A stretch of DNA of 64,000 bases from Nocardioides baculatus (GCF_016735675.1 NZ_JAERSG010000001.1:310001-374000), one strand, 5' to 3'. Positions 8,448-19,312 are shown, numbered from the stretch's first letter. Notes: generated by a model from the sequence alone, not told the origin. Made by a program: numbers and translations.

Positions 8448-10082
8448 ATGGAAGGCCACCAGATCCTCACCACGACGCTGTTCCTCGGCGTCGTCGCCCT
8501 CACCGTGGGCATCACCATCTGGGCCAGCCGCAACTCCTCGGGTGCGGCCGACCACTACGCCGGCGGCCGAGGCTTCTCCGGCTTCCAGAACGGGCTCGCC
8601 ATCGGCGGCGACTACATGTCCGCGGCGTCGTTCCTCGGCATCTCCGGCGCCATCGCCCTCTCCGGCTACGACGGCTTCCTCTACTCCATCGGCTTCCTCG
8701 TCGCCTGGCTCGTCGCCCTGCTCCTCGTCGCCGAGGTGCTGCGCAACTCCGGTCGCTACACGATGGCCGACCAGCTGGCCTACCGGATGAGGCAGAAGCC
8801 CGTCCGGATGGCGGCCGCGACGTCCACGGTGGTCGTCTCGATCTTCTACCTGCTCGCCCAGATGGTCGGTGCGGGTGCGCTCGTCGCACTGCTCCTCGGC
8901 GTCAGCAGCGAAGGGTTGAAGAACCTGACGATCTTCTTCGTCGGCGCGCTGATGATCTTCTACGTCACCGTCGGCGGCATGAAGGGCACCACGTGGGTGC
9001 AGATCGTCAAGGCCGTGCTCCTGATGGCGGGCTCCGCGCTCATCGTCGTGCTGGTGCTGGCGAAATTCGGCTTCAACCTCTCCGAGCTCCTCGGCACCGC
9101 CGCGCAGAACAGCGGCAAGGGCGGCGCCTTCCTCGAGCCCGGTCTGAAGTACGGCGTCTCGACGACGTCGAAGATCGACTTCATCTCCCTCGGCATCGCC
9201 CTCGTGCTCGGCACCGCGGGCCTGCCGCACATCCTGATCCGCTTCTACACGACGCCGACGTCGCGTGACGCACGCAAGTCGGTGCTGTGGGCCATCGGCC
9301 TGATCGGCGTGTTCTACCTCTTCACGCTGATCCTCGGCTTCGGTGCCGCCGCGCTGCTGGACAAGGATGCGTACGCCGAGGTGGCCGCGTCGGGCGGCAA
9401 CCTGGCCTCACCCCTGCTGGCCGAGGCCGTCGGTGGCGGGCCGGGCTCGACAGGAGGCGCAGTCCTCCTGGCGGTGATCGCGGCGGTCGCCTTCGCGACC
9501 ATCCTCGCGGTGGTCGCCGGGCTCACGCTGACCTCGTCGGTGTCGGTGGCGCACGACCTCTACAACTCGGTGTTCCGCAACGGCCAGGCCACCGAGGCCG
9601 AGGAGATCCGGGTCTCCCGGATCGCCGCAGGCGTCATCGGACTGATCGCGATCGTGCTGGCCATCCCGGCTCAGAAGCTCAACATCGCGTTCCTCGTGGC
9701 GCTGGCCTTCGCGGTCGCGGCGTCGGCCAACCTGCCGGCGATCATCTACAACATGTTCTGGCGGCGCTTCAACACCCGCGGCGCGCTCTGGAGCATCTAC
9801 GGCGGCCTGATCTCGTCGGTCGGACTGGTGATCTTCAGCCCGATCGTCAGCGGCAAGGGCGTGGACGCGGTCACCGGCAAGAACCTCTCGCTGCTGCCGA
9901 CCAGCATCGACATCTCGTGGTTCCCGCTGGAGAACCCCGGCATCGTGTCGATCCCGCTGGGCTTCCTGCTCGGCTACCTCGGCACCATCACCTCGAAGGA
10001 GCCGTCGGCCGAGGAGCGCTACACCGAGCTCGAGGTCCGCGCCCTCACCGGCGCCGGCGCCGAGCAGGCGTCCAAGCACTGA
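8448..10082 (+). CDS. actP: Sodium:acetate (monocarboxylate) symporter
   Basis: A 544-residue sodium:solute symporter (SSS/LeuT-fold) with about 13 TM helices. It carries the ActP-type segments RNSSGAADHYAGGRGFSGFQNGLAIGGDYMSAASFLG (residues 28-64, here described as one conserved block) and GTAGLPHILIRFYTTPT (about 250-266). The ActP subfamily imports acetate, propionate, pyruvate and similar acids with Na+. The link to acetate is strengthened by the DUF485 gene before it and an acetyl-CoA synthetase 4 kb downstream. ATG 8448 follows the DUF485 stop by one base. A strong bidirectional hairpin lies 22 nt after the stop. Confidence 0.95.
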   Translation: MEGHQILTTTLFLGVVALTVGITIWASRNSSGAADHYAGGRGFSGFQNGLAIGGDYMSAASFLGISGAIALSGYDGFLYSIGFLVAWLVALLLVAEVLRNSGRYTMADQLAYRMRQKPVRMAAATSTVVVSIFYLLAQMVGAGALVALLLGVSSEGLKNLTIFFVGALMIFYVTVGGMKGTTWVQIVKAVLLMAGSALIVVLVLAKFGFNLSELLGTAAQNSGKGGAFLEPGLKYGVSTTSKIDFISLGIALVLGTAGLPHILIRFYTTPTSRDARKSVLWAIGLIGVFYLFTLILGFGAAALLDKDAYAEVAASGGNLASPLLAEAVGGGPGSTGGAVLLAVIAAVAFATILAVVAGLTLTSSVSVAHDLYNSVFRNGQATEAEEIRVSRIAAGVIGLIAIVLAIPAQKLNIAFLVALAFAVAASANLPAIIYNMFWRRFNTRGALWSIYGGLISSVGLVIFSPIVSGKGVDAVTGKNLSLLPTSIDISWFPLENPGIVSIPLGFLLGYLGTITSKEPSAEERYTELEVRALTGAGAEQASKH

Positions 10083-10103
10083 CCGCCGACACCCGCACGA
10101 CGT

Positions 10104-10140
10104 ACGACGCCCCGGAAGGCCAGGCCTTCCGGGGCGTCGT
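10104..10140. terminator. Bidirectional terminator hairpin
   Basis: A 16-bp perfect stem (ACGACGCCCCGGAAGG paired with CCTTCCGGGGCGTCGT) with a 5-nt loop lies between the ends of actP (plus) and the beta-helix gene (minus). Because both genes converge on it and the stem reads the same on both strands, it probably ends both transcripts. Confidence 0.85.
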
Positions 10141-10167
10141 CGTGCGTGGAGCGGTCGTGCGAGTGGA

Positions 10168-11766
10168 TCAGATCCCGGTCATCGGGAGGACCACCGCACC
10201 GTTGACGGTCATCGTGCCACCGTCGTTGTAGGCATCGGCGCCCTCGGGGGCGGTGTTGCCCTCGAAGGTGATGCCGGTCGCCGTGAGGGTGCCGGTGGTG
10301 GAGTTCCACAGGCCGCCGCCCTCGTTGGTGGCGCTGTTGCCGGTGATCCGCCCGGTTGTCCAGGTGACCGTGCCCGCGCCGGTGATGTGCAGGGCACCAC
10401 CGTTGCCGGGTGCAGCGCCGGTGGTGTTGTCAGCGGCGTTCACGTCGGCCAGGTCGGCCGTGCCCGCGTTGACCTCGATGGCTCCACCGGCGCGAGGCGC
10501 GGAGTTGCCGTTGAGGGTGGTCCCGTTCACCTTGAGCGTCCCGTTCAGCGACAGGATGCCGCCGCCCGATCCGGCGGCGCCGGTGGCCTTGTTGCTCTCG
10601 ATGGTCGAGCCGTTGACGGTCAGCGCGCCACCGTCGTCGTAGATCGCGCCGCCACCCTGGTCAGCGGCAGCACCGCTGGCGGTGTTGCCGCGCAGCTGGG
10701 TGCCGGTGACCGTCATGGTGCCGGTCGCCGAGTTCCACAGGCCGCCACCCTCGACGGCCACGTTCTCGAGCACCTTGCTCTGGCCGACCTCGACCTTGCC
10801 GGCGCCGGTCAGGTGCAGGCCACCGCCGTTGCCGGGAGCGGTCCCGGCGTTGTTGCCCTGGAGCGTCGTGAGCATGACCGAGGTCGAGCCGACGTTGGCC
10901 TCGATCCCGCCGCCGGCGCGGTTGGCCGTGTTGTCCTTGATGGTGGAGCCGTTGACCGTGAGGGTGCCGAGGTTGTTGAGCACCCCACCGCCCGAGCCCG
11001 CCGTGCCGGTCGCCTTGTTGGCCTCGATCGTGGAGCCCGAGATCGACGTGGTGCCGTCGGTGTAGACGCCACCGCCGCCCTGGTCCGCAGCGGCACCGGA
11101 AGCGACGTTGCCCGAGATCGTGGAGCCCGAGACCGACATCGCTCCGGTGGCGGCGTTCCACAGTCCGCCACCCTCGACGGCACTGTTGTTCAGCACCTTC
11201 GTGGTGTCGACGGAGACCTTGCCGGCACCGGTGAGGTGCAGGCCGCCGCCGTTGCCGGGGGCCGCGCCGGCGCTGTTGCCCTCGATCGTCGAGGCGACCA
11301 CGGTGGTCGTGCCGACGTTGGCCTCGATGCCGCCGCCGGCGCGAGGTGCGGTGTTGCCCCGCACCTCGGTGGTCGACAGGGTGAGCGTGCCGAGGTTGTT
11401 CAGCACTCCTCCGCCCGAGCCCGCTGCGCCGGTCGCGTCGTTGTTCTCGATGGTGCTCCCGCGCACCGTCAGGACACCGCCGTCGTTGTAGAGAGCGCCG
11501 CCACCCTGGTCGGCCTCCGCGCCGGCCGCCTCGTTGTTGCGGAACGTCGTGCGCTCGACAGTGAGCTCGCCGGTGGCGGAGTTCCACAGGCCGCCACCCT
11601 CGGCGCCCGCGTCGTTGTTGGCCACCAGGCTGCCCTTGACCTTGACGCTGCCGGTGCCGGTCAGGTGCAGGGCACCGCCATTGCCGGGGACCGCGCCGGT
11701 CTTGTTGCCGGTGAGGCGGCTGCGGGCGATGACGGTCGAGCCGCCGTTGGCCTCGATGCCGCCGCC
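10168..11766 (-). repeat. Four ~425-bp in-frame repeats within the beta-helix gene
   Basis: The coding sequence repeats with periods of 429, 423 and 426 bp: copy 1 11338-11766, copy 2 10915-11337, copy 3 10489-10914, and a shortened copy 4 from 10488 to the gene end. Each full copy encodes 141-143 residues made of five coils of 26-31 residues, each opening with GGG or GGA. The coils are recognisable by GGGIEAN, GGGLHLTG, GGGLWN, GGGALYNDG and GGGVLNNLG starts. Boundaries were found by aligning the TCGATGCC/TCGATCCC marker at 11753, 11324, 10901 and 10475. Confidence 0.92.
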
Positions 11767-12411
11767 CGCGCGCTCGGAGGTGTTGCGCTTGACGCGGCTC
11801 TCGACGACGCGGAGCATCCCGCCGTCGTTCATGATCGCGCCGCCCGACGCACCTTCACCGGTGACGGTGGACTTCAGCAGGCTCGACTTGCGGACCTGGA
11901 CCTCGCCCCGGCTGCGGATGAGGCCGCCGCTCTCGGTCGCGGCCGGCGCGCCGTTGCGCAGGCGCAGCCGCTTGATGACCAGGCGGCTCCCCTTGCGCAC
12001 GTCGAACACGCGGTCGACGCCCTTGGCGTTGATCGACTTCCCGCGGCCCATGACGACCAGGCTGCCCCGCACGTCGAGGTCACCGCGGCCGGCGCCGCCC
12101 TTGGCGTTCTTGCCCGTCGCGAACGAGATCGAGCGCAGCAGGACGATGCGGTCCTTGCCGGAGGTCTTGTTGGCCTTGCGCACGGCCGCGCGCAGCTGCT
12201 TCTCGGTGCGCACCTTGAAGACGCGCTGCTTCCTCGCCCGCTGCGTCTTCGCCTGCTGCGTCTTCTCGACGGTCTGCTGCGACTGGCCCTGGGCCGACGC
12301 CTGCGTCGTGTCGGCCGCGCTGGCCGGTGCCACCGCGAAGGCGGCTAGTGCGAGTGCTGATGCGGCCACGCCGGTGGTCGCCCGCAGCCCTGTTGTCCTC
12401 AGTGCTGACAT
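10168..12411 (-). CDS. Secreted right-handed parallel beta-helix repeat protein
   Basis: A 747-residue exported protein. The N-terminus has a signal peptide (ALALAAFAVAPASA, cleavage near residue 36), then a Q/K/R-rich linker and a basic region. From about residue 120 the protein consists of beta-helix coils with GGG-starts and S-T-I-x-x-N turns, the pattern of Pmp-like/pectate-lyase-fold repeats. Residues from about 216 form a higher-order repeat (separate entry). There is no catalytic Asp cluster, LPXTG or TM tail, so the protein is probably free in the wall or medium. Start ATG 12411 has AGAAGGG 9-15 nt upstream. The ECF sigma operon is divergent from it; whether that sigma factor controls it is unknown. 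Confidence 0.88.
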   Translation of the reverse strand: MSALRTTGLRATTGVAASALALAAFAVAPASAADTTQASAQGQSQQTVEKTQQAKTQRARKQRVFKVRTEKQLRAAVRKANKTSGKDRIVLLRSISFATGKNAKGGAGRGDLDVRGSLVVMGRGKSINAKGVDRVFDVRKGSRLVIKRLRLRNGAPAATESGGLIRSRGEVQVRKSSLLKSTVTGEGASGGAIMNDGGMLRVVESRVKRNTSERAGGGIEANGGSTVIARSRLTGNKTGAVPGNGGALHLTGTGSVKVKGSLVANNDAGAEGGGLWNSATGELTVERTTFRNNEAAGAEADQGGGALYNDGGVLTVRGSTIENNDATGAAGSGGGVLNNLGTLTLSTTEVRGNTAPRAGGGIEANVGTTTVVASTIEGNSAGAAPGNGGGLHLTGAGKVSVDTTKVLNNSAVEGGGLWNAATGAMSVSGSTISGNVASGAAADQGGGGVYTDGTTSISGSTIEANKATGTAGSGGGVLNNLGTLTVNGSTIKDNTANRAGGGIEANVGSTSVMLTTLQGNNAGTAPGNGGGLHLTGAGKVEVGQSKVLENVAVEGGGLWNSATGTMTVTGTQLRGNTASGAAADQGGGAIYDDGGALTVNGSTIESNKATGAAGSGGGILSLNGTLKVNGTTLNGNSAPRAGGAIEVNAGTADLADVNAADNTTGAAPGNGGALHITGAGTVTWTTGRITGNSATNEGGGLWNSTTGTLTATGITFEGNTAPEGADAYNDGGTMTVNGAVVLPMTGI

Positions 12412-12606
12412 CTCTGTCTGCCCTTCTGGTCGTCGTCCGGCGGCAGGGTGTGTCGGCCGCCTCGCGTCTCCACCCGGTTCCGGGAGGCGACAGAGGTGGA
12501 TACGGCGCCCGCCGTCCCGGCGTTCACCCGACTTCCGGCCGTCCCGAGGTCTGGACCACTGAACGCGGACCGGCCGAGCGCCGTACGCATGGGTGTGACC
12601 GGGACA

Positions 12607-13164
12607 ATGCGTGGTGTGAGCGATCCCGACGGCACGGTCCCGGCCCTCGACGACGAGGACGGCGTCGTGGCGGCCTACCGCCAGCACGGGGCCGAGGTCT
12701 ACCGCTTCGCACTGCGCGGCCTCGCCGATCCCGGAGCGGCGCAGGACGTCACCCAGGAGACGTTCGTCAAGGCCTGGCGGAGCGGCCACCGCTTCGACCC
12801 CGAGACGGCCTCGCTCCGCGTGTGGCTCTTCGGCATCGCCCGCAACACGATGATCGACCACCTGCGTGCCCGGCGAGCCCGGCCCTGGCAGAGCAGCCTG
12901 GCGGACGCGCCGACGATCGAGGCCTCCGCGGGGTCGGTCGAGGACCACGCCGACACCGTCCTCGACGGCTGGCTGGTCGAGGAAGGGATGCGGCGCCTCG
13001 CGCCCCACCACCGCGAGGCGCTGGTGCAGACGCACCTGCTCGGCCGGCCCTACGACGAGGTCGCCGCCGAGCTGTCGATCCCCGTCGGCACGCTCCGCAG
13101 CAGGGTCTTCTACGCGATGCGTGCCCTACGCTCCGCGATGGACGAGATGGGAGTCAGCCTGTGA
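12607..13164 (+). CDS. ECF-family RNA polymerase sigma factor
   Basis: A roughly 185-residue group 4 sigma factor. Region 2 is clear (VYRFALRGLADPGAAQDVTQETFVKAW, about residues 25-51, then LRVWLFGIARNTMIDHLRARR). Region 4 ends in a helix-turn-helix (PYDEVAAELSIPVGTLRSRVFYAMRALR, about 150-177). It recruits RNA polymerase to alternative -35/-10 promoters when freed from its anti-sigma. The stop overlaps the GTG of the zinc anti-sigma gene. Start choice is uncertain: ATG 12607 or GTG 12616. The GACAAT at 12604-12609 could be a -10 that would make the GTG a leaderless start. Confidence 0.92.
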   Translation: MRGVSDPDGTVPALDDEDGVVAAYRQHGAEVYRFALRGLADPGAAQDVTQETFVKAWRSGHRFDPETASLRVWLFGIARNTMIDHLRARRARPWQSSLADAPTIEASAGSVEDHADTVLDGWLVEEGMRRLAPHHREALVQTHLLGRPYDEVAAELSIPVGTLRSRVFYAMRALRSAMDEMGVSL

Positions 13165-13883
13165 GCGCCGACGACGAGGCCGCGCACCGGGGGCTGCGCG
13201 AGCTGCTGGGGTCGTACGCCCTGGGGCACCTCTCCGGACCCGACGAGGACCGCCTGCGCGCCCACCTCGACGGCTGCGCCGGGTGCCGCGCCCAGCTCGA
13301 CGAGCTCGCGCCGCTGGCGGGTCGCCTCGGCCTCGTCGACCCACGGGCCTTCGGCGACGTCCCGGTCCCACCACCCACGCTCGGCGAGGACGTACGCCGA
13401 GCCGTGTCGCAGGCTCGTGCCGAGCGTGATGCCGACGAGCTCGCCCAGCGCCGCGCGGCGGCCGCCGAGCAGCGTCGGCACCGATGGGTCGGCACGCTGA
13501 CGGCAGCGGCCGTCGTCCTGGTCGCCCTGGTCGGCGGCGCGGTCATCGGACGTGCCACCGCTCCCGATCCCGCTCAGGTCCCGCTGGAGGCCATCTCCAT
13601 GGACGTGGGCTCGGACGAGGACGTCACGGTCGAGAGCGCCGACCTGGTCGACCACACGTGGGGGGTCGAGCTCCGCATCGTGGCTCTGGGCTTCGACGCG
13701 GGCGAGACCTTCCGGGTCGAGTTCCGCACGATGGACGGACGGCTCGTGCCCGCCGGCGAGTTCCGCGGGGTCGGCACGCGCCCGATGACCTGCTTCCTGC
13801 AGTCGGCGACCATGCGCGAGGACGTCACCCAGGTGCTGGTCACCGACGAGAGCGGCGACACCGTGCTCTCCTCGGACCTCTGA
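13161..13883 (+). CDS. Zinc-binding anti-sigma factor with membrane anchor
   Basis: A 240-residue protein. The N-terminal anti-sigma domain has HLDGCAGCRAQL (HxxxCxxC, about residues 36-47), the zinc-binding ZAS signature. One TM helix follows a basic stretch (VGTLTAAAVVLVALVGGAVIG, about 112-132), leaving an extracytoplasmic C-terminal domain of about 105 residues with one Cys (TCFLQ). The start GTG overlaps the ECF sigma stop, so the two are made together. The usual role is to hold its sigma partner at the membrane until a signal releases it. The signal is unknown; the HxxxCxxC motif allows redox sensing, but many ZAS proteins are not redox-responsive. Confidence 0.9.
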   Translation: MSADDEAAHRGLRELLGSYALGHLSGPDEDRLRAHLDGCAGCRAQLDELAPLAGRLGLVDPRAFGDVPVPPPTLGEDVRRAVSQARAERDADELAQRRAAAAEQRRHRWVGTLTAAAVVLVALVGGAVIGRATAPDPAQVPLEAISMDVGSDEDVTVESADLVDHTWGVELRIVALGFDAGETFRVEFRTMDGRLVPAGEFRGVGTRPMTCFLQSATMREDVTQVLVTDESGDTVLSSDL

Positions 13884-14015
13884 GCGATCGGACCCGTCCG
13901 TCCGTCGCGCTCGCGCGACCGCCCGGCGCTCGCGCGCACCGACGACCTCCCGACGACCAACCTCTCGGCAGTAGGTTCGATGGTGACGCTGATCACGCAC
14001 GCCGAGGAGAGAGCC

Positions 14016-15989
<1,974 letters not shown>

Positions 15990-15998
15990 CGTCCTGCT

Positions 15999-16065
15999 CC
16001 GGTAGTTCAGGGGGAGACGGCTGTCCGGGATCCTCCCGGGCGACCATCTCCCCCTGAACTACCGG
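15999..16065. repeat. TAGTTCAGGG palindromic element, copy 1
   Basis: Inverted arms GTAGTTCAGGGGGAGA and TCTCCCCCTGAACTAC (16002-16063, with CCG/CGG extension outside) enclose a GGGATCCTCCC inner hairpin. It lies 9 nt after the acs stop codon. Related elements lie at 25487-25547 and 35348-35408. It can form a hairpin on either strand and may terminate acs transcription. Confidence 0.85.
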
Positions 16066-16081
16066 ACCTAGGGTGGGACAG

Positions 16082-16882
16082 GTGAGCTCCTTGCGCGCGG
16101 ACGTCGCCGTCATCGGCGGCACCGGCTTCTACTCGTTCCTGACCGACGCGACCGACCACGTGGTCGAGACGCCGTACGGCGCCCCGTCGGGCCCGATCTC
16201 GATCGGCGAGGTCGGCGGGCGGAAGGTCGCCTTCGTCCCGCGGCACGGGCCGCACCACGACTTCCCGCCGCACGGCATCCCCTACCGGGCGAACGCGTGG
16301 GCCCTGCGCTCCCTCGGCGTACGCCAGGTGCTGGCGCCGTGCGCCGTCGGCGGGCTCCGCGAGACCGTCGCCCCCGGTGACCTCGTCGTCCCCGACCAGC
16401 TCGTCGACCGCACGCACCGCCGCATCGGGTCGTACGTCGAGTCGGGCGCGGTGCACCTGCCGTTCGCCGATCCCTACTGCCCGGGCGTCTCGCGGGCCCT
16501 CGCCGGTGCCTCGGAGGACGTCAGCGTCGGCGGCACGATGGTCGTGATCGAGGGGCCGCGGTTCTCGACGCGCGCCGAGTCGCGGCACTACGCCGAGCAG
16601 GGCTGGGACCTGATCAACATGACCGGCGCCCCCGAGGCGCAGCTCGCCCGCGAGATGGGCCAGTGCTACGCGCCGCTGGCGCTGGTGACCGACATGGACG
16701 CCGGCGCCGAGTCGGGCGACGGCGTCGGCCAGGACGAGGTCTTCGCCCTCTTCAAGCAGAACCTCGACCGGCTCACCGGGCTGCTCGCCGCGGCCATCGC
16801 CGCACTCCCCGACCCGGACGGGTGCACGTGCGCGACCTGGTCGGACGGCATCGATCTGACCTACGAGGTGCCTGGCCGATGA
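16082..16882 (+). CDS. S-methyl-5'-thioadenosine phosphorylase family protein
   Basis: A 266-residue member of the MTAP/PNP-2 family. It cleaves methylthioadenosine with phosphate to adenine and methylthioribose-1-phosphate, or acts on a related purine nucleoside. Key segments are VIGGTGFYSF (phosphate loop), VPRHGPHHDFPPHGIPYRAN, CAVGGLR, EGPRFSTRAES, and INMTGAPEAQLARE with the purine- and ribose-binding residues, then TDMDAG. The GTG at 16082 is preferred over GTG 16073 because GGGTGGGA lies 6-9 nt upstream. The next gene overlaps by 4 nt (ATGA). Some actinobacterial members prefer other nucleosides, so substrate is not certain. Confidence 0.88.
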   Translation: MSSLRADVAVIGGTGFYSFLTDATDHVVETPYGAPSGPISIGEVGGRKVAFVPRHGPHHDFPPHGIPYRANAWALRSLGVRQVLAPCAVGGLRETVAPGDLVVPDQLVDRTHRRIGSYVESGAVHLPFADPYCPGVSRALAGASEDVSVGGTMVVIEGPRFSTRAESRHYAEQGWDLINMTGAPEAQLAREMGQCYAPLALVTDMDAGAESGDGVGQDEVFALFKQNLDRLTGLLAAAIAALPDPDGCTCATWSDGIDLTYEVPGR

Positions 16883-17928
16883 GGGTGCTGCTCACCGGGG
16901 CGGCCGGCTTCATCGGGACCGCGATCGCGCGACAGTTGGCCGCCGCCGGGCACGAGGTCGTCGGAGTCGACCTGATGCTCGACAGCGCGCACGGCTCGTC
17001 CGCGCCGCCGGCCGGGGTCCACCACCTCGACGTGCGCGAGGCCGGGTCGGCCGAGTGGTCGGGCCTGCTGCGCGGCATCGACGTCGTCTGCCACCAGGCC
17101 GCGCTGGTCGGTGCGGGCGTACGGGTCGGAGACCTGCCGGCGTACGCCTCCCACAACGACCTCGGCACCGCCGCCCTGCTGGCCGCGATGCACGACGCGG
17201 ACGTCGACCGGATGGTGCTGGCGAGCTCGATGGTCGTCTACGGCGAAGGGCTCTACGCCTGCGCCGAGCACGGCCGTCAGGCTCCGCCGCCGCGCGCGGT
17301 AGCGGCGATGGAGGCCGGCGACTTCGACAACCACTGCCCGGTCTGTGACCGCCCGCTCGCCTGGGAGCTCGTCCCGGAGGACGCCCGGCTCGACCCGCGC
17401 AGCAGCTATGCCGCGAGCAAGCTCGCCCAGGAGCACTACGCGTCGTCGTGGGTGCGCCAGGCCGGCGCTGCCGCGGTCGCCCTGCGCTACCACAACGTCT
17501 ACGGCCCGATGATGCCGCGCGACACCCCCTACAGCGGTGTGGCCGCGATGTTCCGCTCGTCGCTCGAGCGCGGCGAGGCGCCGCAGGTCTACGAGGACGG
17601 CGCGCAGATGCGGGACTTCGTGCACGTCGACGACGTCGCCCGCGCCAACGTGCTCGCGCTCGAGGCGGTCGCCTCGGGCAGTACGCCGCGGTGGTCGGCC
17701 TACAACGTCTGCTCCGGGCAACCGGTGACGATCCTCGACGTCGCCACCCGGGTCGCCGAGGGCACCGGCCGCGACATCGCGCCGGAGGTGACCGGTGGCT
17801 TCCGGCCGGGCGACGTCCGGCACGTCGTGGCCTCGCCCGAGCTGGCCGCCGCCGAGCTCGGGTTCGCTGCCGCGATCGGCCCCGACGAGGGCCTGCGGGA
17901 GTTCGCCACCGCCCCGCTGCGCGCCTGA
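16879..17928 (+). CDS. NAD-dependent sugar epimerase/dehydratase with CxxC insertion
   Basis: A 349-residue extended SDR. The Rossmann motif is LLTGAAGFIGTAIA (residues 4-17); the catalytic Ser is in ASSMVVYG and the YxxxK is YAASK (about 175-179). VYEDGAQMRDFVHVDDVA is the nucleotide-sugar epimerase signature. Between the Ser loop and YAASK lies an insertion of about 45 residues with CAEH and CPVC motifs that could coordinate a zinc ion. A UDP- or GDP-sugar epimerase/dehydratase role is likely, given the glycosyltransferases just downstream, but the sugar is unknown. It is coupled to the MTAP gene by an ATGA overlap and ends before a convergent palindrome. Confidence 0.87.
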   Translation: MRVLLTGAAGFIGTAIARQLAAAGHEVVGVDLMLDSAHGSSAPPAGVHHLDVREAGSAEWSGLLRGIDVVCHQAALVGAGVRVGDLPAYASHNDLGTAALLAAMHDADVDRMVLASSMVVYGEGLYACAEHGRQAPPPRAVAAMEAGDFDNHCPVCDRPLAWELVPEDARLDPRSSYAASKLAQEHYASSWVRQAGAAAVALRYHNVYGPMMPRDTPYSGVAAMFRSSLERGEAPQVYEDGAQMRDFVHVDDVARANVLALEAVASGSTPRWSAYNVCSGQPVTILDVATRVAEGTGRDIAPEVTGGFRPGDVRHVVASPELAAAELGFAAAIGPDEGLREFATAPLRA

Positions 17929-17929
17929 C

Positions 17930-17988
17930 CACTGGGTCGAGTGCGCAGCCTCGGTGCGACCACTGCCTCGACGGCACTCGACCCGGTG
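17930..17988. terminator. Convergent palindrome / bidirectional terminator
   Basis: Arms ACTGGGTCGAGTGC (17931-17944) and GCACTCGACCCGGT (17974-17987) are inverted around a 29-nt interior. The element fills the whole 61-bp gap between the epimerase stop (plus) and the GT-C-like protein stop (minus). It probably terminates both transcripts. Confidence 0.7.
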
Positions 17989-17989
17989 A

Positions 17990-19312
17990 TCACCAGGTCG
18001 TGTAGAGCAGGTGCTCGACGACGAGCGCGGTGAGCACCTGGAGGCCCAGCCCCCACCGCCGCCAGCTGCCGGGCAGCAGCGCGAGCGAGATCGTCAGCCA
18101 CGGCACGAACGGCAGCCAGATCCGCTCGACCTCGGCCTTCGACATCCGGCTCAGGTCGGCGATCGCGATCGTCAGTGCGGCCGCGCCGGCCAGCACCGCC
18201 ACGGTGCGCGCCGGCCCGGCGTGGCGACGAGCGGCGACCGCGAGGCCGGCGCCCAGCAGCGGACCGCCGGAGACGAGGAGCGCACCGAGGTTGCCCCACG
18301 CCCAGTAGCCGAACGGGCGGGTCTTGGCGATGCCGTCCCAGTAGCGGTCGTGCAGCACCGGGTAGGCCTCCCACCACGCGAAGCCGTACGCGGCGAACGC
18401 GAGGACGACGGCGAGTGCCGCAGCCGCCGCCACCGGCAGCGGCTTCCACGACCGCGCCAGCCAGAGCACGGACAGCGCCAGGATCCCCAGCAGCGGCAGG
18501 CCGTAGGAGCTCATCACGCACCAGCCGAGCAGGAGGCCGGCCAGGAGGCCCCAGCCGACGAGGGCGCGACCGGAGGCGGTGGCCGCTGCCGCGAGCGACG
18601 CCAGTCCCCACGCGGCCAGGGCCGCGAAGACCGCGTCGGCCGACACCGCGAGGAACACCGCGGCCGGCGACAGGACGAGGAACGGCGCGGCCAGCCGCGC
18701 CAGGTCCTCGGCGCCGAGCCGGCGCAGGGTCACGAGGGTCGCGAGCGGGATGGTGGCCGCGACCGCGACGACGACCAGCGCCGCGACGAGCGATCCGCCG
18801 AGGCCGAGCCGGACCAGCAGGACGTGGAAGAGCACGGCGCCCGGCGGGTGGCCGGCGAGGTGGATCGGCCAGTTGTCGGCCGAGCGGTAGGGGATGCGGT
18901 CGACGTACTCCCGCAGCATCGCGGGCACGTCGGTGATCTCGCGGGCGGTGACCATGTACTCGCTCGGTGCGTCCATCACGCGCGTCAGCCCGGCCCCGCC
19001 GTCGACCAGCGCGAGAGCGAGCAGCCACGCCAGCCCGACGACGTACGACACCAGCAGCAGGCGGCGCCACGACAGCGTGCGGGCCAGTGCCTCGCCGCGC
19101 CAGATCCCGGCGGCGGCCAGCAGGATGGCCAGCACCGATGCCGCCGAGAAGCGCAGGTCGACGAAGCCGTGCAGTGGCGGCAGGCCGAGCATGTCGCTGC
19201 GCGCGTCGACGTCCCAGCCGGTCAGTGGCGGGACCACGAAGGACGCCAGCAGCACGACGCCGGCGACGGTCAGACCCACGGCCGCACGGCGCGGGGTACG
19301 GGCGTCGGTCAT
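17990..19312 (-). CDS. Polytopic membrane protein, GT-C glycosyltransferase-like
   Basis: A 440-residue protein with about 11-12 hydrophobic helices. Two large non-membrane loops stand out: DAPSEYMVTAREITDVPAM with PIHLAGHPPGAVLFH (about residues 105-150), and GFAWWEAYPVLHDRYWDGIAK (about 310-330). An acidic first loop followed by a His-Pro-Pro-Gly segment is typical of polyprenyl-phosphate-sugar-dependent mannosyl/arabinosyltransferases of the GT-C/DUF2029 class. That is the best guess; no single diagnostic motif proves it. The ATG at 19312 fits the hydrophobic start. It is divergent (114 bp) from the GT2 operon, which fits a shared role in envelope glycan assembly. Confidence 0.7.
   Translation of the reverse strand: MTDARTPRRAAVGLTVAGVVLLASFVVPPLTGWDVDARSDMLGLPPLHGFVDLRFSAASVLAILLAAAGIWRGEALARTLSWRRLLLVSYVVGLAWLLALALVDGGAGLTRVMDAPSEYMVTAREITDVPAMLREYVDRIPYRSADNWPIHLAGHPPGAVLFHVLLVRLGLGGSLVAALVVVAVAATIPLATLVTLRRLGAEDLARLAAPFLVLSPAAVFLAVSADAVFAALAAWGLASLAAAATASGRALVGWGLLAGLLLGWCVMSSYGLPLLGILALSVLWLARSWKPLPVAAAAALAVVLAFAAYGFAWWEAYPVLHDRYWDGIAKTRPFGYWAWGNLGALLVSGGPLLGAGLAVAARRHAGPARTVAVLAGAAALTIAIADLSRMSKAEVERIWLPFVPWLTISLALLPGSWRRWGLGLQVLTALVVEHLLYTTW

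Noticed and set aside
10387-12348. A 653-codon frame antisense to the beta-helix gene
   Set aside because: Its apparent repeats are the reverse complement of the real repeat protein, which has a signal peptide and a ribosome site.
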